A DNA stretch of 15,592 nucleotides from Acholeplasmataceae bacterium. Its GTDB lineage: Bacteria; Bacillota; Negativicutes; Acidaminococcales; Acidaminococcaceae. A model generated the notes under the pieces. That model searched no databases, had not been told where the DNA came from, and was given only the letters and a program-made list of their open reading frames with translations. The stretch spans positions 1-15,592 of the forward strand of contig JAAYIB010000041.1 of the NCBI GenBank assembly GCA_012744295.1, read 5' to 3'. The position numbers were made by a program, and so were the translations under genes. This document shows, piece after piece, positions 1 through 6,691 of this stretch; within the stretch, counting starts at the first letter, position 1, and each line of letters starts with the position of its first letter.

Positions 1-184
1 ATCCGGATCTATATCCTTGCCGATTTGCTACTCTTTCTGATTTTTCCGCTCCAAGCTTTGTTTGAACTTCGGTTTCCATAAGCTTTTCACACAACCACTT
101 CAACATAGATAACATAGGATCGTCGTTTGATATAAAATTTAATAGCATTTTTTCAAAAGGTACGGTAGAATTTTGGTAAGCCAT
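1..184 (-). CDS. IS256-family (mutator-type) transposase, N-terminal fragment cut by window edge
   Basis: Reading the minus strand from the ATG at 184-182 gives 61 codons that run off the window. The visible protein starts MAYQNSTVPFEKMLLNF and reaches a stretch reading METEVQTKLGAEKSERVANRQGYRSG-like. This is the hallmark of the Transposase_mut N-terminal region: an E-rich helix followed by an R-x-N-x-R-x-G-Y-R sequence, just before the DDE catalytic domain. An AAAGGAG ribosome binding site lies about 8 bases upstream of the start. The catalytic DDE residues are outside the window, so intactness cannot be judged. Confidence 0.8.
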   Translation of the reverse strand, partial: MAYQNSTVPFEKMLLNFISNDDPMLSMLKWLCEKLMETEVQTKLGAEKSERVANRQGYRSG

Positions 185-248
185 CGATAATACACTCCTT
201 TTTGGTTTACTAGACATTTAACTTTTCGGAGTAATCGATGGTTTTTCC

Positions 249-283
249 TTTTTTTACTTTTGCGAACTTAATTGTACTCTATC
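249..283. repeat. Terminal inverted repeat of the IS256-family element
   Basis: The outer end at 283 reads GATAGAGT going inward on the minus strand and runs into an A-rich CAAAAGTAAAAA block at about 251-262. Similarity to the IS256 terminal repeat is recalled, not searched. The opposite end is not in the window. Confidence 0.6.
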
Positions 284-573
284 CAAATATTAAAGTTGAC
301 ATATGTCGAATATCGGAGTATTCTGACTTGTGACTAATGATTATGTATACAAAAAGCAGCACATCTATGTATCTATATGTCATGACACATAAAAAATTGC
401 CTCTAATAATTTTACAACTTAGTTAGTTTTATCTGGATCCATGGTATTATAAATATTTTATAAGCATCAAACGGCTGGAAATATGCAGCGCAGGGTTAAA
501 ACATTGCTGCTGATTCGTAAAAAGTCAGTTCACTTTTAGTTGGAGCGGCGGGGTTGTTGGGAGGGTTGAATTG
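284..573. other. Intergenic region between IS end and hybrid kinase
   Basis: This 290-base AT-rich stretch holds one good promoter-like site (296-324) and a second weak -10-like TATTAT at 445-450. A short GCAGC/GCTGC inverted repeat (485-489, 506-510) lies in what would be a leader of about 240 bases. I see no ORF and no riboswitch class that I can recognise. The GGGAGG before the kinase (559-564) is its ribosome binding site. Confidence 0.5.
296..324 (+). promoter_or_regulatory. Promoter-like site with TTGACATATGTC operator variant
   Basis: TTGACA (296-301), 17 bases, then TATTCT (319-324). The -35 is embedded in GACATATGTC, a perfect 10-bp palindrome. Three other sites in the window have the same arrangement with TTATTGACATATGCC. 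It lies only 12 bases beyond the IS end and points toward the kinase gene, whose start is about 250 bases downstream. Confidence 0.5.
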
Positions 574-3288
574 ATGAAAAAGAAATTGTTGATAGTGGAT
601 AATGCCAGAGGCAGAAGAGAAGATCTTAAGAACGATCTATCACAAGAGTATGATGTGCTGGAAGCAGAAGATGGCTGCCAAGGATTGTCTTTATTAGAAA
701 AAAACGATGATATTAAGGTCGTTCTTTTAGAGCCATTATTGCCTAAAATGAGCGGGTTGGAGTTTTTACAGCTTGTACGGTCAAGGGAGACTTATAAAAA
801 ACTCATTGTTATAGTAGTAACCTCTAAAGGAGAATCATCTGATGAAAATACGGCGCTTGGCGTAGGTGCAGATGACTATATCTGCAAACCTTTTACCAAT
901 AAGGTAATTTCAGCGCGCATTAAGAATATACTGGCTAACAGGGAGATGTTGGCAGATTTAGATGATTGTTTTTGTTTGCAGGGTAACATCTTAGATGGAA
1001 TGGAAACCGCGATCTACGTGGTTGACGCCGTAAATTATAATCTGTTTTATGCGAATAGGGCAGCTATGCAATTAATGAATTGTACCAGCAAAAGCTACAC
1101 CGGCAAGAAGTGTTATGAATTTTTTGGCAAAGGTACGCATCCATGCGATTTTTGCAAGCTTTTTATAACGCATACCGATAATAAAAAGGCAGAAATTTCT
1201 ATTCCTTTTATAAATAAAACCGTGCAGGTTCGTGTTTGCATGATGAAATGGCTCGGAAGACCGGCATATATTACGTATATGACAGATATAACAGAGCAAA
1301 AACATGCTCGCGAGTTAGCAGATGAGAGATATAAAAAAGAGCTTCAGCGACGTTGTCGCGTTGATTTAGACTTTATGGCATATCTTTTCTTTAATGTTAC
1401 TAAAGGAACGGTTATGGACCATGATCCGCATGGTTTTCCCGTACCAACTATTGTTCCGGGACAGCCGGTAACGGAATTTATAGAAAGAGTGTTGCCGACT
1501 GTGGTTGACTTTGCCAAGAGGCAAGAATTTGCTAATCTGTTAAAGTTGGATAATTTGAGGAAATCTTATGCCGCCGGTATTACATTGTTATCAATTGATT
1601 ATCGGCGTTACTCAAGAAATGGTAAATATATAATGTGGGCTCGTTCTACGATCCAGCTCATGAAAGATCCTCAAAGTGATGATTTAACAGCGTTCTTATA
1701 TACATATGATATAAACGAAACAAAAATGATGCAGGAAATTATCAATGCGGCTGTTCAATATGACTATGATATGATTGCCTATATAAATCTTGCCGCAGAG
1801 ACAGCCAAATTATATGCGCAGAAGGATCAGCGTTTTAGTGGATTAATCGGCAGGGATTTGGGTTATGAAAAAGCAGTCACGGAATATGTAAAAACATTTA
1901 TTGTTGCTGAAGAACGTCAGAACATCATGGAAAAAATGGCTATAAGCAATGTTCGCAGACAATTGAAAGAAAGTGACATTTATGAATTCGATGTAGAGGT
2001 TATCGGAGCGGATAAATCAACAAAGAAAAAAAAGCTTCGTTATGCGAATTTTGATAAAAAATATGGCATGGTTCTTTGGACTGAGGTCGATATTACCAAT
2101 TTTGTGGAGCAGCAAAGACATATTGTAGAAGCACTCTTAGAGGCAACCAATTTAAACATTATCAGAACAGATTATTTATCCTCAATAAGTAGAGAAATGA
2201 AAATGCCGTTTAAAAACATAACAGCATGTATTAGAAATGCTATTGATAAAAGCGAAAGTCGATTAGTCAGGGAGCATTTGGAGGAGGCAAAGGGCTATGT
2301 GGCACAATTAACCGAAATTATAAACGATATTATGGACATAAGTAATTTGGAAAGCAAGAAGATGCAGATTACCAATACCGAATTTTTGCTTACAGATATG
2401 GCGGATAGGCTAAAAAATAAATTCAAACAACATTATGCTTCCAAGAAACAAATATTTGTGATAGAGAAACACGTTTTTCATGATAACTGCGTCAGTGACA
2501 AAAAAGCTATCAGTCGCATTTTAGCAAACATATTGGATAATGCTTTCAGATATACTGCCAAAGGCGGGAACGTCACCTTGAAAATCTATGAATTACCATC
2601 TGAAAGCAAGGAAAAAGGCCTTTTTAGGTTTGTTGTGAAGGACGATGGACCGGGAATAAGCCCGGAACGTCTCGAAAGCATATTTACGCCGTTCTATTGT
2701 TGTGCAGGAGGTAAGTTCAAGAGTGAAAGCTCAGGGTTAGGCATGGCTATTTCTAAAGGAATTATCGATGAATTAGGCGGCACAATTTCTGTTAACAGTG
2801 AACTCGGCAATGGGACTCTTGTTACTGTTGATTTGCCTTTATTGCTTGCCGGTAATAAGAATTCCGGTGCAGAGGATCTGAATGAAAGCAGTGACAGCAT
2901 TGTTGATATGAAAATTTTGATTGTTGAAAAAAAACCAATATCCATTTTAGTTGCTCGAAGGTTGCTGGAAAAAAAGGGCGCAAGGGTTTTTCTGGCAGAG
3001 AATGAATTTAAGGCTTTGGAGTTATACGAAAATAGCGGAGCCGAGGGTTTTGACTGCATCTTAATTGATTTATGTTCACATGAAATAGATGGAGCATCAA
3101 TAGCCAAAAAGCTTCGGCAGAGTAAACATCCATTGTCAGGTTCGGTGCCTATGATAGGACTTGGAGAGCAACTTAAACAGGAAGAAAAGCACCTTTTGGT
3201 TGAGGCTGGGATTAATGATTTTCTGGAAACACCATTGAAGTTTGCACAACTTATGGAAACGATTCTAAATTTATGCAAAGCTCGATAA
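574..3288 (+). CDS. Degenerate hybrid histidine-kinase-like protein (REC-PAS-PAS-PAS-HisKA-HATPase-REC)
   Basis: A 904-residue protein with no membrane segment or signal peptide, so it is probably a cytosolic sensor or scaffold. Order: receiver (about 2-118); PAS with a CxxC pair (C191, C194); two further PAS-like regions (about 255-385 and 390-510); HisKA-like helix pair (about 520-590); HATPase_c (about 635-765) with N-box ILDNAF, G1 DDGPGI and G2 SSGLGMAIS; second receiver (from about 779). The ATP site looks intact, but the H-box reads SISREMKMPF, with Arg540 where the phosphoacceptor His should be. Receiver 1 has Glu53 (VLLEPLLPKMSG) in place of the phosphorylated Asp and VDN instead of the acidic pair. 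Receiver 2 keeps Asp832 (CILIDL) but lacks the usual Thr/Ser and the KP lysine (ETP). I chose ATG 574 over the adjacent TTG 571 because of GGGAGG at 559-564. It is probably not an ordinary phosphorelay kinase. Its partner is unknown, and no output domain is present. Confidence 0.85.
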   Translation: MKKKLLIVDNARGRREDLKNDLSQEYDVLEAEDGCQGLSLLEKNDDIKVVLLEPLLPKMSGLEFLQLVRSRETYKKLIVIVVTSKGESSDENTALGVGADDYICKPFTNKVISARIKNILANREMLADLDDCFCLQGNILDGMETAIYVVDAVNYNLFYANRAAMQLMNCTSKSYTGKKCYEFFGKGTHPCDFCKLFITHTDNKKAEISIPFINKTVQVRVCMMKWLGRPAYITYMTDITEQKHARELADERYKKELQRRCRVDLDFMAYLFFNVTKGTVMDHDPHGFPVPTIVPGQPVTEFIERVLPTVVDFAKRQEFANLLKLDNLRKSYAAGITLLSIDYRRYSRNGKYIMWARSTIQLMKDPQSDDLTAFLYTYDINETKMMQEIINAAVQYDYDMIAYINLAAETAKLYAQKDQRFSGLIGRDLGYEKAVTEYVKTFIVAEERQNIMEKMAISNVRRQLKESDIYEFDVEVIGADKSTKKKKLRYANFDKKYGMVLWTEVDITNFVEQQRHIVEALLEATNLNIIRTDYLSSISREMKMPFKNITACIRNAIDKSESRLVREHLEEAKGYVAQLTEIINDIMDISNLESKKMQITNTEFLLTDMADRLKNKFKQHYASKKQIFVIEKHVFHDNCVSDKKAISRILANILDNAFRYTAKGGNVTLKIYELPSESKEKGLFRFVVKDDGPGISPERLESIFTPFYCCAGGKFKSESSGLGMAISKGIIDELGGTISVNSELGNGTLVTVDLPLLLAGNKNSGAEDLNESSDSIVDMKILIVEKKPISILVARRLLEKKGARVFLAENEFKALELYENSGAEGFDCILIDLCSHEIDGASIAKKLRQSKHPLSGSVPMIGLGEQLKQEEKHLLVEAGINDFLETPLKFAQLMETILNLCKAR

Positions 3289-3386
3289 AAAGGTCTGCTA
3301 AAAACCAATGAAAGCAAAAGCTACAATTTTTTGCTTCCGTAATGCAACTCTTGGATAATTCGGAGCAGCAACCGGTATTATAAGAT

Positions 3387-3430
3387 AAAGAGGCAAGTCA
3401 TCCGTCAAACGACGGATGACTTGCCTCTTT
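3387..3430. terminator. Bidirectional intrinsic terminator
   Basis: A perfect 20-bp stem (arms 3387-3406 and 3411-3430) with an AAAC loop. The arms begin with AAAGAGG and end with CCTCTTT, so each strand has a short U-rich tail (TCTTTTGG on plus, CTTTATCTTAT on minus). It sits between two convergent genes, the kinase-like gene and the Rrf2 regulator, and would serve both. Confidence 0.85.
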
Positions 3431-3471
3431 TGGTATTAAGTTAGAAACAGACGGTTCTCAGGCAACTTCGT

Positions 3472-3939
3472 CTATTTTTTATTCAAGTGCGACAGGTAAG
3501 TAAGATAAAGACTGGGGGTACCTAATTTATCCTGCTGCATGCGAAGTAGATCTGTCAGGGTAAGGTTATCCAGCAGTTCTTCTATGGTGGATTGAACAAG
3601 CTGCCAGACATCTGAGGAAATGCATTTTTTGTAACGTGGGCAAGGAGTCCCGCCTGCAGGCGCACAAGGTGAAAAGTCTTCGTTATTCTCGGTAACCTTA
3701 ATGATCTGGGCGACACTGTAATTCGATGGACTGTTAGCCAGCCTATAACCACCGTTAGCTCCCCGCACGGCAATTACCAAGCCTGCTTTTGTTAATTTGG
3801 ACATGATTTGTTCAATATACTTAGGCGACAAAGATTCTTCCTCGGCAATAACCTTTACGGCTATGTGCCCCAAGGTATAATGTTCTGCTAAATATAGCAT
3901 TACCCTCAGTGCGTAGCGACCTTTTGTAGAAATCCTCAT
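3472..3939 (-). CDS. Rrf2/IscR-family transcriptional regulator
   Basis: A 155-residue Rrf2 protein. The N terminus MRISTKGRYALRVMLYLAEH and the winged helix (about 1-75), with recognition helix SLSPKYIEQIMSKL and wing VRGANGGYRLA, are typical of the family. Three cysteines (C92, C100, C106; pattern PC...TPC...KKC) fall where IscR-type members bind an iron-sulfur cluster, so a redox- or cluster-sensing repressor is likely. The start is ATG 3939, which has AAGGAAGG just upstream. An in-frame start 30 bases earlier has no such site. The upstream minus-strand DNA is AT-rich with a TATAAT-like element, but I could not fix a unique promoter. It is transcribed divergently from the Tat operon, with two operator-like repeats between them, so it is the prime candidate regulator of that operon and of itself. 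This regulatory role is inferred from position. Confidence 0.9.
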   Translation of the reverse strand: MRISTKGRYALRVMLYLAEHYTLGHIAVKVIAEEESLSPKYIEQIMSKLTKAGLVIAVRGANGGYRLANSPSNYSVAQIIKVTENNEDFSPCAPAGGTPCPRYKKCISSDVWQLVQSTIEELLDNLTLTDLLRMQQDKLGTPSLYLTYLSHLNKK

Positions 3940-4078
3940 GCGCTGTAATCCTTCCTTCTTGTAGTCCAAGTGTAATATTGGCTGTGCTGATTTGTATCAT
4001 TATATTATAAACATACCATAAAGGGACAATGCAAACAAGTAAATTGTAGCTAATTTTAGTAAAATTTAATTTATTTAT

Positions 4079-4106
4079 AAAAATAATCCTACATTATTAG
4101 TGGGAA
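4079..4106. promoter_or_regulatory. Operator-like repeat copy 1 (TAATCCYA-N9-TRGGAA)
   Basis: The core TAATCCTA...TAGTGGGAA is itself an inverted repeat of TCCYAC/GTRGGA type. It recurs with the same internal spacing 87 bases downstream. The TCC...GGA dyad with flanking A/T resembles operators of Firmicute Rrf2 proteins such as CymR, as far as I recall them. The adjacent rrf2 gene makes this the likely ligand. Confidence 0.5.
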
Positions 4107-4165
4107 TAATGATAACGATAATTAGTAGGTTTGAAAGGTATTAGTTAAAATTAACAAAATTAAGC

Positions 4166-4193
4166 AAAAATAATCCCAGTGCAATAGTAGGAA
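4166..4193. promoter_or_regulatory. Operator-like repeat copy 2 (TAATCCYA-N9-TRGGAA)
   Basis: AAAAATAATCCCA followed at fixed spacing by TAGTAGGAA. It aligns without gaps to copy 1 over 28 positions with a handful of mismatches, mostly in the spacer. It lies about 20 bases upstream of the -35 of the operon promoter. Confidence 0.5.
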
Positions 4194-4211
4194 AAAGAGG
4201 GCAAATGGCCC

Positions 4212-4239
4212 TTGTTTTCAGCATTTCTTTTGATATACT
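4212..4239 (+). promoter_or_regulatory. Probable promoter of the Tat/MBL operon
   Basis: TTGTTT (4212-4217), 16 bases, TATACT (4234-4239), giving a leader of roughly 30 bases before the first gene, which has GAGAGGTG at 4261-4268. An AGGGC-N5-GCCCT inverted repeat overlaps the upstream edge of the -35. Confidence 0.45.
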
Positions 4240-4275
4240 GACGCTATAGACGAAGACAGTGAGAGGTGTAAAGCT

Positions 4276-4530
4276 ATGAAACGTAGAGACTTTTTTACCA
4301 AAGGGTTTCCTGCATATGTCTATAAAGTGAGTTCACTTTTCGTTGAGACCGCGGGATTATCAGAGAATGAAGAAAAGGATTATTTTGAGTCGTTTTATTC
4401 TTGTTACCCTCTTTTGGCAGAGGCACCTTACGACATGCTTGCGGATGCAGCTAATAAGTTGGGAATCCCGATTGAAGGCAAGGACAAGTTAACACTGGCG
4501 AAAGAAGTTTTCAACAAAAAGGAAGTGTAG
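4276..4530 (+). CDS. Small protein with twin-arginine-like N terminus, first gene of the Tat operon
   Basis: An 84-residue protein that I do not recognise. It begins MKRRDFFTKGFPAY, which matches the RRxFxK core of a Tat signal and resembles the SRRDFLKG of the MBL protein four genes on. What follows is only weakly hydrophobic (about 11-29) and then acidic and helical (LSENEEKDYFESFYSC), without an AxA cleavage site. It could be a Tat substrate with an unusual signal, or a soluble decoy or chaperone that mimics one. The SD GAGAGGTG lies about 7 bases before the start. Its stop is one base before the next start, so the two are surely co-translated. Confidence 0.75.
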   Translation: MKRRDFFTKGFPAYVYKVSSLFVETAGLSENEEKDYFESFYSCYPLLAEAPYDMLADAANKLGIPIEGKDKLTLAKEVFNKKEV

Positions 4531-4531
4531 C

Positions 4532-5359
4532 ATGTATTATATCGACAGATTTTTAAATCAGGCGATTTGGCTTTTGCTTGAGAAAAACAGCAAGGATGAA
4601 CTGACATATATAAGCAGGATAGAAACAGAAAGAACGGCATGGTATTTTTGGTTTGCAAATGTAGCCGGCGTGTACGAATTTGGACTTAAGGAATGCAATT
4701 ACGAGGATGGTGTTGAAAAAAGCACGTTTATGCTCAAGTACTATCCGGAACCCGATGAACAAACCTTCGAAGATTTTTCTTGCAGTGAACAAATTATAAG
4801 GCTTAGCCCTTATTTCGATAATTCAGTTATTAACATAGATCAGGAAGAACATGAATCGTGCCCTTGCTGCGCGGGAGGGCACCATGTGCATGAACATGGT
4901 AAGGAATGCAAAGCGAATTTGCTGATGCGCAGAAGCAAAGGCATACCCAAACTATTAAAACGTTCCTTCCTGAAACCGTCATTGTTTCTTATTGGAGAAG
5001 TTGAGTTTTACATGAAACAGGATATGCTTTTGAACAGCGCTCTTGTTTCACAAACAGAGTTTATACAGTTTTCCGAAGAGGGACTATACGCAGGTCAGGG
5101 CGATGAAGTATATGAACTTGTAGGAAGAGGAGAAGCTGATAGAAAAGTTAAGGGCTTGCATTTGTGTCAAACATTTTATGATTTTTTGGTGGGAACCTTG
5201 TTTGACGCAATATCAATAAAGCCGATAGGAGAACAAGCTCGTTCCACCACGGGTCTTGTATCTTATCAGCGAAAAGACGGCAGTTGTAGGAGTCAGTGGT
5301 CAGAAAGTGTTAGAAAAGTGGAACTTCGCAACTGCTACAAGATAGGGGGCGCGACATAG
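4532..5359 (+). CDS. Hypothetical protein with Cys/His cluster, Tat operon
   Basis: A 275-residue protein that I do not recognise. There is no signal peptide and no clear membrane helix. The N-terminal part (about 1-105) is rich in aromatics (AWYFWF). A compact cluster follows at C110, C112, C113, H117, H118, H120, H122 and C126 (CPCC..., HVHEHGKEC), which looks like a metal-binding loop. The C-terminal half is mixed and ends RNCYKIGGAT. The start overlaps the preceding stop region by position (one-base gap), with GGAAGTG as the SD inside the upstream gene. By context it could be a cytosolic metal-handling or maturation factor for the exported enzyme, in the way that many Tat substrates fold with cofactor in the cytoplasm. 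That is inference only. Confidence 0.7.
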   Translation: MYYIDRFLNQAIWLLLEKNSKDELTYISRIETERTAWYFWFANVAGVYEFGLKECNYEDGVEKSTFMLKYYPEPDEQTFEDFSCSEQIIRLSPYFDNSVINIDQEEHESCPCCAGGHHVHEHGKECKANLLMRRSKGIPKLLKRSFLKPSLFLIGEVEFYMKQDMLLNSALVSQTEFIQFSEEGLYAGQGDEVYELVGRGEADRKVKGLHLCQTFYDFLVGTLFDAISIKPIGEQARSTTGLVSYQRKDGSCRSQWSESVRKVELRNCYKIGGAT

Positions 5360-5398
5360 AGTGTGTTAAATCTTTCCTGAAAGGAGGATAAGAAGCTT

Positions 5399-5545
5399 AT
5401 GGACGATTTAAAAGCTTCGGTAGCTGATGAAAGCGGTAAGTTTTCATGGCCGGGTTTTATCGCCGGATTGGTATTGGGTGCAATTCTGTTTTGGCTGACT
5501 ACACAAGTAATTGTGGCCTTAATGTTCTCCAGAACAGCAGCGTGA
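5399..5545 (+). CDS. 48-residue single-helix membrane protein
   Basis: The ORF begins ATG GAC GAT and encodes MDDLKASVADESGKFSWPGF followed by one hydrophobic helix (about 20-43, ending LMFSRTAA). A very strong SD AAGGAGG (5381-5387) precedes it, and the next gene follows after 22 bases with its own AGGAGG. It has an acidic N terminus and a helix containing a G-rich half (IAGLVLGAILFW). No family is recognised. It may be a small subunit of the repeat-built membrane protein, or a membrane anchor. It was missed by a 60-residue length cutoff but is well supported by its SD, codon structure and operon spacing. Confidence 0.75.
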   Translation: MDDLKASVADESGKFSWPGFIAGLVLGAILFWLTTQVIVALMFSRTAA

Positions 5546-5567
5546 TCATTATGAGGAGGTTTATATT

Positions 5568-6653
5568 ATGGGTCTTTCCAGACGAGATTTTCTGAAAGGA
5601 TTGGCTGTAGGAGGAACCACAGGCTATCTGACAATGGCGGGGGTTTCTTCAACGGTAATGAAAGATGTCTTTCTTCCTGCTGAGGCTGTAGGTGATTTTG
5701 ATATCGGGGAATGTAAAAGCGTAACTTGCAAGGTCATATCGGAAACAAGCTGGTTCAGCAACAAAGTGCTTGTAGGAGATATGCAAAAAGCCGGAGGCCT
5801 TTTAGTTAACCAATACATAATTCCCTGGACAAATGAAGGCGTAAAAGAAGGTTTTAATGGCGATAACCGTGGCGGTTACTCCACTTTAGTAGACGTGGAA
5901 CTACTTGATGGGACCCACAAGAAAATATTGTTGGACTGTGGATGGAACACAAAGTGGATGGACGAATGTTTCGCAAGAGAAGGTATCGATGACATGCTGA
6001 AAAAGAAAGAAATCGACATGTTATATATCTCTCATGAACATTTTGACCACTATTGGGGCGTGGAATCGGTATTAAAACATTATCCTGATATTCCTGTGCT
6101 CATTCCCAAAGGTTTTTATAAAGAAGGACTGGATTTGTTAAAAGGGGCGAGTTTCCCTACCGCCAAGCTTAAAAATGATTATCCGCATACAGGAAAGTTG
6201 GAAGTCAGGGAATCAGGCAAAGTTCATCCTTTGTTCCCCGGAGCAGCTTCAATTTCTTTTGATTCAGCCATTATCTGCAGAGTTACGGGAGAACAAGGGC
6301 TGGTATTCAATGTAAAAGACAAAGGCTTGGTTGCGGTTACGGGTTGCTGCCATATGGGCATCATATCCTTCCTGCAAGAGATAAAACGCAGGGTTAAGGG
6401 CGGCGACAAAATATTCGGAGTTCAGGGCGGCTTACATATATCTCCCTTTGAAGACTGGGATCCACAGTACGATGATTTGATTCTTGCATTGCCCGAATAC
6501 GGCGTCGAAATTATTGGCTGCAATCACTGTACAGGTTATCTGACGGCAGAGAAAATGCTCAAGGCTGGATTGCCTGTTGTAAAAGGAACGGCAAGATTCA
6601 AAAGCAAAAAACCATTATTCCTTGGTAATGGTGATGTTCTTAAGTTCTGTTAA
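5568..6653 (+). CDS. Tat-exported metallo-beta-lactamase-fold hydrolase (COG1237-like)
   Basis: A 361-residue protein. The N terminus MGLSRRDFLKGLAVGG carries a consensus Tat twin-arginine motif (SRRDFLK) followed by a hydrophobic region to about residue 40 (ending LPAEAVG). The MBL fold is shown by SHEHFDHYWG (H156, H158, D160, H161), GCCHMG (H262), GGLH (H290) and GCNHCTG (H320). The last three blocks match the layout of the COG1237 group, which includes the dihydropterin/ribofuranosyl-aminobenzene-phosphate synthase-like hydrolases, rather than true beta-lactamases. A dinuclear metal site acting outside the cytoplasmic membrane is expected, but the substrate is unknown. AGGAGG at 5554-5559 fixes the start. 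It is followed by a multi-helix membrane protein and by tatB/A/C, so it is the obvious cargo of that translocase. Use of the Tat route fits folding with metal before export. Confidence 0.88.
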   Translation: MGLSRRDFLKGLAVGGTTGYLTMAGVSSTVMKDVFLPAEAVGDFDIGECKSVTCKVISETSWFSNKVLVGDMQKAGGLLVNQYIIPWTNEGVKEGFNGDNRGGYSTLVDVELLDGTHKKILLDCGWNTKWMDECFAREGIDDMLKKKEIDMLYISHEHFDHYWGVESVLKHYPDIPVLIPKGFYKEGLDLLKGASFPTAKLKNDYPHTGKLEVRESGKVHPLFPGAASISFDSAIICRVTGEQGLVFNVKDKGLVAVTGCCHMGIISFLQEIKRRVKGGDKIFGVQGGLHISPFEDWDPQYDDLILALPEYGVEIIGCNHCTGYLTAEKMLKAGLPVVKGTARFKSKKPLFLGNGDVLKFC

Positions 6654-6691
6654 CAGTCTGTAAAACTTTGATATTTGGAGGCGCGGATAAT

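Larger units (their letters stand above)
1..283 (-). mobile_element. IS256-family insertion sequence, terminal part
   Basis: The start of a mutator-type transposase (minus strand, 1-184) is followed outward by an untranslated stretch that ends in a terminal inverted repeat. Read inward from 283 on the minus strand the end begins GATAGAGTACAATTAAG and runs on to CAAAAGTAAAAA. This resembles, from memory, the IS256 end (GATAAAG..., ...AAAAGTAAAAAGG). The element therefore probably stops at base 283, and the rest lies outside the window to the left. The target-site duplication cannot be tested here because only one end is visible. Confidence 0.75.
3940..4275. other. Divergent regulatory region between rrf2 gene and Tat operon
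   Basis: This 336-base stretch is very AT-rich and has no ORF. It holds two imperfect direct repeats (4079-4106 and 4166-4193), an additional half-site TTAGTAGG (4122-4129), a small inverted repeat AGGGC/GCCCT (4198-4212) and a promoter-like site (4212-4239) for the operon to the right. Confidence 0.6.

Noticed and set aside
470..560. Possible riboswitch in the kinase leader (AGCGCAGGGTTAAAAC)
   Set aside because: It slightly recalls the GCACAGGGCAAACC of c-di-GMP-I riboswitches, but the conserved positions and tetraloop-receptor parts are missing and only a 5-bp stem forms.
2694..3317. 207-residue open frame on the minus strand within the kinase gene
   Set aside because: It is a shadow of the receiver-domain coding region: rich in Ser/Leu, no recognisable domain, no SD, and the plus frame has clear HATPase and receiver motifs.
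4206..4226. Sigma-54 promoter (TGG...GC) before the Tat operon
   Set aside because: The GG to GC spacing is 12, not 10, and a sigma-A type TTGTTT/TATACT pair fits better.
5568..6653. Antibiotic-resistance beta-lactamase
   Set aside because: The HxHxDH fold is shared, but the GCCHMG, GGLH and GCNHCTG blocks match the COG1237 hydrolase layout and not a class B beta-lactamase.
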